Assembly: GCF_025232395.1 (NCBI RefSeq)
Contig: NZ_CP065938.1
Span: 1,984,001 to 2,048,000 of the forward strand
Length of the DNA stretch: 64,000 nucleotides
Origin: Taurinivorans muris
Lineage (GTDB): Bacteria; Desulfobacterota; Desulfovibrionia; Desulfovibrionales; Desulfovibrionaceae
Direction of reading: 5' to 3'
In this document: positions 58,463 to 64,000 of the stretch, one piece after another
Layout: each line of letters begins with the position of its first letter
Numbering within the stretch: position 1 is the stretch's first letter
Program-made: the position numbers and the translations under genes
The notes under the pieces: model-generated
Told to the model about the DNA's origin: nothing
Seen by the model: only the letters and a program-made list of their open reading frames with translations
Database searches by the model: none

Positions 58463-59212
58463 ATGCTTGGTATTGCACAATTTCCCATAACTGTGAAAGA
58501 CATACTGGATATAGTTGTTGTAACCGGTTGCTTTTATTATCTTTTGCGCTTGGTAAAAGATACAAGGGCAATGGCTGCGATAAATGGTTTTTTCCTGCTT
58601 TTCCTTATTTACGCCGTGGCGAAATTTATCGGCTTGTTCACGCTTTCATGGCTTTTGGAAAACTTTTTCGGTTCGCTTTTTCTTGTCATTGTCATTTTGT
58701 TCAGCGCCGACATCCGCCACGCCCTTGCGGGAATCAGTCTGCGTTCCCTTTTCAGGAAAAAAGAGAAACTGAGTGACAATACCATTCAAATTTTGGTTGA
58801 TACGTGCGAACTCTTGGCTAAAAAACGAATCGGTGCTATTATCGTGCTTGAGCGCGATATGAAGCTCGGGGATCTGCTCAGCCGCGGCGTGCGCCTTGAC
58901 GCGCTGCTTTCAAAAGAATTGCTGCATACCATTTTCTTTCCCAATACCGCATTGCATGACGGGGCGGTGATTATCAACAAACAAGGCAGGATTATCGCCG
59001 CGAGCTGCGTTTTGCCCTTGACCCAAAATCAGGAAAGGCAGCATTTCGGAACACGCCACCGTGCCGCTCTCGGTTTGTCGGAAGTGAGCGACAGCGTTGT
59101 TCTTGTCGTGTCTGAAGAGCGGGGGGAATTTACCGTCGCTCAGAACGGCAGGCTTTCCAATCCGCTAAACCGTGAACGTCTGGAAAGGATTTTAAATAAT
59201 GTTCTCATTTAA
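58463..59212 (+). CDS. cdaA: Membrane diadenylate cyclase CdaA
   Basis: A 249-aa diadenylate cyclase making cyclic di-AMP from two ATP. Three N-terminal transmembrane helices (about residues 11-30, 37-57, 62-82) lead to the DAC domain with the motif LHDGAVII (DGA) and GTRHRAALG (RHR). Length and architecture match CdaA/DacA. It is followed by ybbR (14-base overlap) and glmM, the conserved three-gene module. This implies that c-di-AMP is used by this Gram-negative organism. Confidence 0.94.
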   Translation: MLGIAQFPITVKDILDIVVVTGCFYYLLRLVKDTRAMAAINGFFLLFLIYAVAKFIGLFTLSWLLENFFGSLFLVIVILFSADIRHALAGISLRSLFRKKEKLSDNTIQILVDTCELLAKKRIGAIIVLERDMKLGDLLSRGVRLDALLSKELLHTIFFPNTALHDGAVIINKQGRIIAASCVLPLTQNQERQHFGTRHRAALGLSEVSDSVVLVVSEERGEFTVAQNGRLSNPLNRERLERILNNVLI

Positions 59213-60143
59213 AAATCTGCTTTCAAGAAAAAATGTCGTTGAAAATTTGCGCTTGCTCTTTTTCGCCTTTTTGCTTTCCTGTGCCGTGTGGTACAGTGTC
59301 GTGGGAAGTTCGCAGGCTGAAACGGATATTTCCTTCCATGTGGAATATGTTGATTTGCCCGATGATTTAATGGTTGTCAAAGGCATGAAAGATGTCCTCC
59401 GTGTGCGGGTGCGGGCTTCCGAACAGCGGTTGCGCAGTGTTGTCAACAAAGATTTTGTCTACCGTATCAATTTGAAGAATGCCGTCAGAGGAGCGAACGT
59501 TTTTCCGGTGGAAATAAACACGGCGTTTTCCGATGTCAAAGGTATGGAAATTTTAAGTATCAGCCCGTCTTACTTGATTATCGAAGTGGATGAAATAGCT
59601 GAAAAAAGGGTGCCTGTCGAAGTCGATTTTTCCGAAAAGGACGACGACGATCTGTATGTGCGCGATTTGGTGCTCGAACCTTCGGAAGTCAAGCTTAAAG
59701 GTCCGAAAGAAATACTCGAAAACATTTATTCCCTGAAAGTTAAATTCGATATCAACCAAGTGGAGCTTGCAGGACAGTATACGAGGAATATTCCCCTTTC
59801 TTTGCCTAATCTTGTGGAAGCTGATACGCCTGTGACGAAAATCAGTTTTGAGGCATGGTTCGATTTGGTTCCCGTGAGTTTGAGCAGGCTCGTACAGCTT
59901 GACAAGACAGGCGGGGATTTTAAAACAGAACCCCGCACGGTCGATATTGAGCTTGAAATTCCGCAAAGCAAGATGATTTCCTATAACATCGACCCTGCTT
60001 ATATGGCCCAAGTGCGCGCAATAGTGCGAAATACCCATGAATTGGCGGAGGGACGGCTTTTGCCTGTGGAGGTTCTTTTGCCAAAAGGCGCGAAGCTCCT
60101 TTCGGTCAACCCCGATAAGGTGAAAATTGTTGCAAATCAATAA
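59199..60143 (+). CDS. ybbR: YbbR-domain protein (CdaR-like)
   Basis: A 314-aa protein with one N-terminal transmembrane helix (about residues 18-36, LRLLFFAFLLSCAVWYSVVG) and about three to four YbbR beta-rich repeats on the outer side (for example VDFSEKDDDDLYVRDLVLEPSEVKLKGPKEILENI). In characterised systems YbbR/CdaR regulates CdaA directly, and it is placed here between cdaA and glmM. It overlaps cdaA by 14 bases. Confidence 0.87.
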   Translation: MFSFKNLLSRKNVVENLRLLFFAFLLSCAVWYSVVGSSQAETDISFHVEYVDLPDDLMVVKGMKDVLRVRVRASEQRLRSVVNKDFVYRINLKNAVRGANVFPVEINTAFSDVKGMEILSISPSYLIIEVDEIAEKRVPVEVDFSEKDDDDLYVRDLVLEPSEVKLKGPKEILENIYSLKVKFDINQVELAGQYTRNIPLSLPNLVEADTPVTKISFEAWFDLVPVSLSRLVQLDKTGGDFKTEPRTVDIELEIPQSKMISYNIDPAYMAQVRAIVRNTHELAEGRLLPVEVLLPKGAKLLSVNPDKVKIVANQ

Positions 60144-60167
60144 CAGCATGAATAAATAGGACAGACT

Positions 60168-61520
60168 ATGAAGCGTTTTTTCGGAACTGACGGTATTCGC
60201 GGTTATGTGAACACCTATCCCATGACGGCGGATATGGCTCTTAGGCTCGGACTTGCCGCCGGAACATATTTCCGCGACGGCAAACACAGGCATAAAGCCA
60301 TTATCGGAAAAGACACGCGCCTTTCCGGCTATATGTTTGAAACGGCTCTTACGGCAGGGCTTTGCGCCGCCGGAATTGACGTGTATCAGGTCGGACCTAT
60401 GCCGACGCCCGCCATCGCTTTTTTGACGAAAAACATGCGGGCGGATATCGGCGTTGTCATTTCCGCAAGCCATAATCCTTTTCATGATAACGGAATAAAA
60501 TTTTTTGATAAGAACGGGTATAAGCTTCCGGACAGCGTTGAGGATGAAATCGCCCAGATGGTTCTGAACAAAGATTATGAATGGGATTATCCGGAAGCGG
60601 ACAAGGTCGGAAGGGCAAAACGCATTTTTGACGCTCCGGGTCGTTATATCGTATATTTGAAAAAGAGCTTTCCCGACCATTTGTCTTTGAACGGTTTGCG
60701 TATCGTTTTGGACTGCGCCAACGGGGCGAGCTATAAGATAGCGCCTTTGGCTCTTGAGGAACTCGGCGCGGAAGTGGTGACCATGGCGAATGCCCCCAAC
60801 GGCACGAACATCAATCTGCAATGCGGTTCGCTTCATCCCGGATATGTGGCGGATAAAGTGCGTGAAGTGCGTGCGGATATCGGGCTCGCTCTTGACGGTG
60901 ACGCCGACAGGCTCATTGTTGTCGATGAAACGGGCACGGTGCTTGACGGCGATCAAATCATGGCTATTTGCGCGGAATATTTAATGGCTCAGGGAAAACT
61001 TAAAAACAATACGCTCGCGGCAACATCCATGAGCAATATGGCTTTGGAGCATTTCATGTCCGAACGGGGCGGCTCGATTATCCGCACCAATGTGGGGGAC
61101 AGGTATGTTGTCGAGGCTATGCGGAAATTTGATTTAAGCCTTGGCGGTGAAAAATCGGGGCATCTTATTTTCCATGATTTCAGCACGACGGGAGACGGGC
61201 TTCTTGCCGCTTTGCAAGTGCTGACCATTATGTGTGAATCCGGTAAGAAACTTTCCGAACTTGCGCAAAAATTAAAGCTTTATCCGCAGGAAATGGAAAA
61301 TGTGGAAGTTACCCGTAAGCCTGATTTGGCGACGGTTCCGGAAATTCAGGAAGCGCTGAAAAATGCTGAAAGCCAGCTTGGGCAATACGGACGCGTTGTT
61401 TTGCGTTATTCGGGCACGGAAAATCTTTGCCGTGTGATGGTTGAGGCAAGGGAAGAAAAATTGGTTAAGCAGCTGACCAAGGAATTGGCGAAAGTTGTGC
61501 ATGCGGCTTTAAACAAATAG
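60168..61520 (+). CDS. glmM: Phosphoglucosamine mutase
   Basis: A 450-aa alpha-D-phosphohexomutase converting glucosamine 6-phosphate to glucosamine 1-phosphate for cell-wall and LPS precursors. Landmarks are [11 protein letters not shown], the active-site Ser in [19 protein letters not shown], the metal loop [12 protein letters not shown], and the phosphate-binding [12 protein letters not shown] and [14 protein letters not shown]. Length is normal. It follows ybbR by 24 bases. Confidence 0.96.
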   Translation: MKRFFGTDGIRGYVNTYPMTADMALRLGLAAGTYFRDGKHRHKAIIGKDTRLSGYMFETALTAGLCAAGIDVYQVGPMPTPAIAFLTKNMRADIGVVISASHNPFHDNGIKFFDKNGYKLPDSVEDEIAQMVLNKDYEWDYPEADKVGRAKRIFDAPGRYIVYLKKSFPDHLSLNGLRIVLDCANGASYKIAPLALEELGAEVVTMANAPNGTNINLQCGSLHPGYVADKVREVRADIGLALDGDADRLIVVDETGTVLDGDQIMAICAEYLMAQGKLKNNTLAATSMSNMALEHFMSERGGSIIRTNVGDRYVVEAMRKFDLSLGGEKSGHLIFHDFSTTGDGLLAALQVLTIMCESGKKLSELAQKLKLYPQEMENVEVTRKPDLATVPEIQEALKNAESQLGQYGRVVLRYSGTENLCRVMVEAREEKLVKQLTKELAKVVHAALNK

Positions 61521-61530
61521 GGGTGATCAT

Positions 61531-62406
61531 ATGAAAAATATCAGAAAAGTTGTTATTCCGGTGGCGGGGCATGGTACCCGTTCATTGCCTGCAAGCAAGA
61601 ATGTGCCTAAGGAAATGCTTCCTATTTATAATAAGCCCGTTATCCATTATGTTGTCGACGAAGCCGTGAACGCCGGCATTGAGAATGTCGTTTTCGTAAC
61701 AAGCAAGGAAAAAACAGCCCTTGAAGATTATTTCGACCACCATTACGCGCTCGAAGATGTTTTGGAACGCACAGGAAAAAAAGAATTGCTGAAAACAGTG
61801 CAGGAACTCGCCCATTATGTCAATGTCATCAGCGTACGCCAAAAATGCCAGCTGGGCTTCGGGCATGCGGTGCTTACGGCTAAACCCGTTGTCGGCAATG
61901 AACCTTTCGGGGTTATGGTGGGCGATGATATTTTGCTTGGCAAAGATTGCGGATTGAAAGAACTGATTGATATCGCCGAAAAGGAAAACAAGCCTGTGAT
62001 CGGCGTTATGGAAGTCGACCCGAGCATGGTCTGCAAATACGGCATTGTGGCGGGCAATAAACGTCCGGACGGTATTATTGAAATCACGGATATGGTGGAA
62101 AAGCCGAAAGTGGGGGAGGCGCCTTCCAATATGGCGATTATCGGGCGTTATGTTTTGCCTCCGGAAATTTTTGATTATTTGGAAAATGCGAAACCCGGGC
62201 ACGGAGGGGAAATTCAGCTGACCGACGCTTTGAATTTGCTGGCGAAAGAAAGGGGCATGCTTGCCGTTCCTGTGAAAGGAAGGCGTTTTGATGCCGGCGA
62301 TTTGCTCGACTTTTTGTCTGTCAATATGTATTTCGCTTTGCATGACGGGAATATGAAAGACGCAATGAAAAAGCGTTTGCAAAGTCTTCTTCAGGAATTT
62401 GAATAA
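61531..62406 (+). CDS. galU: UTP-glucose-1-phosphate uridylyltransferase
   Basis: A 291-aa nucleotidyltransferase that makes UDP-glucose. It begins with VVIPVAGHGTRSLPASKNVPKEMLPIYNKPVIHYVVDEA and has GFGHAVLTAKPVVGNEPFGVMVGDDIL, IEITDMVEKP, GRYVLPPEIFDYL and GGEIQLTDALNLLAKE, in the correct order for GalU. It supplies UDP-glucose for LPS and exopolysaccharide. GGGGTGATC lies before its ATG and it lies 10 bases after glmM. Confidence 0.95.
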   Translation: MKNIRKVVIPVAGHGTRSLPASKNVPKEMLPIYNKPVIHYVVDEAVNAGIENVVFVTSKEKTALEDYFDHHYALEDVLERTGKKELLKTVQELAHYVNVISVRQKCQLGFGHAVLTAKPVVGNEPFGVMVGDDILLGKDCGLKELIDIAEKENKPVIGVMEVDPSMVCKYGIVAGNKRPDGIIEITDMVEKPKVGEAPSNMAIIGRYVLPPEIFDYLENAKPGHGGEIQLTDALNLLAKERGMLAVPVKGRRFDAGDLLDFLSVNMYFALHDGNMKDAMKKRLQSLLQEFE

Positions 62407-62417
62407 CAGGAGAACAT

Positions 62418-63521
62418 ATGGCTTTAAGTATCGGTATTGTCGGACTTCCGAATGTTGGAAAATCAACGCTGTTCAATGCTCTGACAAAGGCGCAGAACGC
62501 TCAGGCGGCTAATTATCCTTTTTGCACCATTGAGCCCAACAAGGCTACGGTTTCCGTTCCGGACAAACGCCTGGAAGCTTTGGCGGAATTGGTGAACCCG
62601 CAGAAAATCATTCATGCGACCGTTGATTTTATCGACATTGCGGGATTGGTGAAAGGGGCGAGCAAAGGTGAAGGTCTAGGCAATCAATTTTTAGCCAATA
62701 TTCGTGAATGTGCGGCGATTTTACATGTTGTGCGCTGTTTTGAAGATGAGAACATCACCCATGTGGACGGTTCGGTCAATCCTCTCCGCGATGCGGAAAC
62801 CATTGAAACGGAACTTATTATTGCCGATATCCAAACCGTGACAAGAAAAATCGAGCGCCTTGCGAAACAGGTGAAAGCGGATAAGGAAGCCGGAAAAAGT
62901 TTGGAAGAATGCAAACGTCTTGCGGACTTTCTGAATGAGGGCAATAAGGCGAGCCAATTCGACATTCCGGAACATAATGAGCATTTCAAACAAGTTTGGC
63001 ATGAACTGAGCCTTTTGACAGCGAAAAAAATGATTTATTGCGCCAATGTGGACGAAGAAGGGCTTGAAGAAGAATCCGCGCATGTGAAAGCTTTGAAAGA
63101 AGCCGCTCAAAAACAAGGCTGTGAAGCTGTGGTCGTTTGCGCGAATTTAGAGGCGGAACTGCAGGGGCTTTCAGCTGAAGAACAGGCGGAAATGCTGAGT
63201 TCCTACGGAATTTCGGAAAGCTCCCTTGTCAACGTTGTCCGCACGGGATATCGTACGCTCGGGCTTTGCAGTTATTTTACGGCAGGTCCGCAGGAAGTGC
63301 GGGCATGGACGTTTAAGCAAGGCTGGAAAGCTCCCCAATGCGCGGGTGTCATTCACACGGATTTTGAAAAGGGTTTTATTCGGGCGGAAGTGATTTCCTA
63401 TGCCGATTATGTGAAGTTTAAATCCGAAGCTGCCTGCAGAAGTGCGGGCGTATTGCGGGTTGAGGGCAAAGAGTATGCCGTGCAGGACGGCGACGTCATG
63501 CATTTTCTCTTCAATGTTTAA
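62418..63521 (+). CDS. ychF: Redox-regulated ATPase YchF (OLA1-like)
   Basis: A 367-aa Obg-related P-loop ATPase. G1 is GLPNVGKSTLFNALT, followed by NYPFCTIEPNKATV, FIDIAGLVKGASKGEGLGNQFLANI (G3) and a coiled coil (about 135-210). The C-terminal TGS domain has FFTAGPQEVRAWTFKQGWKAPQCAGVIHTDFEKGFIRAEV. YchF prefers ATP, binds the ribosome and is linked to stress responses. AGGAG lies before the ATG. Confidence 0.96.
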   Translation: MALSIGIVGLPNVGKSTLFNALTKAQNAQAANYPFCTIEPNKATVSVPDKRLEALAELVNPQKIIHATVDFIDIAGLVKGASKGEGLGNQFLANIRECAAILHVVRCFEDENITHVDGSVNPLRDAETIETELIIADIQTVTRKIERLAKQVKADKEAGKSLEECKRLADFLNEGNKASQFDIPEHNEHFKQVWHELSLLTAKKMIYCANVDEEGLEEESAHVKALKEAAQKQGCEAVVVCANLEAELQGLSAEEQAEMLSSYGISESSLVNVVRTGYRTLGLCSYFTAGPQEVRAWTFKQGWKAPQCAGVIHTDFEKGFIRAEVISYADYVKFKSEAACRSAGVLRVEGKEYAVQDGDVMHFLFNV

Positions 63522-63551
63522 CCGCATGGTTTTTTGATAAGGGGAGCTGTT

Positions 63552-64000
63552 GTGAATTTTACGGAAAAAGAACGCAAGGTCCTGAGCATTGTGCAGTCGG
63601 ATTTGCCTGATACGCTGACTCCCTATGCGGATATTGCAAAGGAAGCCGGGCTTTGCGAAGAGGAAGTGCTCGCCCTTTTGCAAAGGCTTAAAGAGGACGG
63701 CACCATACGCCGTTTCGGCGCAAGCATAAAACATCAGAAAACAGGGTATAACCATAATGCTATGGTGGCATGGAAAATCGACGAGGACAACGTTGACGGG
63801 GCGGCAAAGTATGCGGCGCAAAGTTCACGCATTTCGCACTGTTATTACCGTCCAAGTTCCGCTCCTGATTGGCAGTATACGTTTTTTACCATGATACACG
63901 GCAGAACCATGCAGGAATGTTACGATGTCGTTGAAGAACTGCGTCAAAACACTTGTCTTGACGAATATGCGGTTTTGGAAAGCATTAAAGAATTGAAAAA
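63552..64000 (+). CDS. ahbB: AhbB-like siroheme decarboxylase subunit (cut by window edge)
   Basis: First 149 residues of a Lrp/AsnC-like protein of the alternative heme pathway. It starts at GTG with GGGGAG five bases upstream. The N-terminal winged helix ([30 protein letters not shown]) is followed by [23 protein letters not shown] and [27 protein letters not shown], the pattern of the AhbB/NirL branch. AhbA-AhbB decarboxylates siroheme to didecarboxysiroheme, the route to heme in sulfate reducers. The far end is not visible and ahbA could follow or lie elsewhere; another Lrp family member cannot be entirely excluded. Confidence 0.82.
   Translation, partial: MNFTEKERKVLSIVQSDLPDTLTPYADIAKEAGLCEEEVLALLQRLKEDGTIRRFGASIKHQKTGYNHNAMVAWKIDEDNVDGAAKYAAQSSRISHCYYRPSSAPDWQYTFFTMIHGRTMQECYDVVEELRQNTCLDEYAVLESIKELK

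Noticed and set aside
59553-60956. 467-codon minus-strand frame opposite ybbR and glmM
   Set aside because: Antisense to two well-recognised genes and without any family motif.
61582-62466. Minus-strand frame opposite galU
   Set aside because: Shadow of a conserved gene; no homology-like features.

Overview
The window looks like chromosomal DNA of a Gram-negative, anaerobic, flagellated bacterium of the Desulfovibrionaceae type. This is inferred from several features together: two porins of the small homotrimeric kind typical of Desulfovibrio, an AhbB-like siroheme decarboxylase (oxygen-independent heme route), a fused indolepyruvate:ferredoxin oxidoreductase, a cdaA-ybbR-glmM (c-di-AMP) module in an organism that also has lipid A and outer-membrane genes, and a Ros/MucR regulator. 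GC content is moderate (mid-40s percent by eye). No species is claimed.

Layout. 0-5 kb (minus strand): flagellar fliG-fliH-fliI (fliI cut by the left edge), preceded by cobU and an unrecognised membrane-anchored protein. 5-8 kb: tRNA-Leu(CAA), a MucR-like regulator, an AsmA-like protein, and two identical tRNA-Lys(UUU) genes. 8-15 kb (plus): a surface-polysaccharide run (GT2 glycosyltransferase, rfbB, rfbA, rfbC) continuing into bioB, tlyA and a GT9 glycosyltransferase. 15-25.8 kb: housekeeping (purA, holB, ferredoxin, comF, flavin reductase-like, metallo-hydrolase, M16C peptidase, iorAB fusion, GNAT acetyltransferase).

25.8-46.9 kb (all minus strand) is the centrepiece: a whole type II secretion system (gspF-C-D-E-N-L-M-I-J-K-G-H, with prepilin peptidase gspO at the far end). 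Two paralogous secreted amidohydrolases of about 1,100 residues precede gspF. A TPR lipoprotein and a small CPBP (Rce1-like, glutamic) intramembrane protease are the last two genes. Both amidohydrolases carry a signal peptide and an almost identical C-terminal tail: Gly-rich motif with one Cys, transmembrane helix, then an Arg/Lys cluster. I read this as a self-contained export and surface-anchoring pathway: Sec export, processing of the Cys-containing tail by the CPBP protease, and T2SS delivery to the cell surface. It resembles the proposed MYXO-CTERM, JDVT-CTERM and Synerg-CTERM systems, with substrates, protease and secretion machine all at one locus.

46.9-54.4 kb is an accessory region. 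It holds a SpoU methyltransferase, a ParE/RHH toxin-antitoxin pair, and two porin paralogues in inverted orientation around a lone tyrosine recombinase that lies between 21-bp exact direct repeats. A BrnT/BrnA toxin-antitoxin pair between near-identical 27-nt repeats and a decayed IS200/IS605 transposase follow. 54.4-64 kb returns to core genes: an LpxL-like acyltransferase, then ftsH-folP-cdaA-ybbR-glmM-galU-ychF and the start of an ahbB-like gene.

Start codons were chosen by Shine-Dalgarno placement where possible. Several genes (a GT2, ftsH, possibly fliH) appear to use TTG, and the last gene uses GTG. Promoter calls are by-eye matches to sigma-70 hexamers and have no experimental support.
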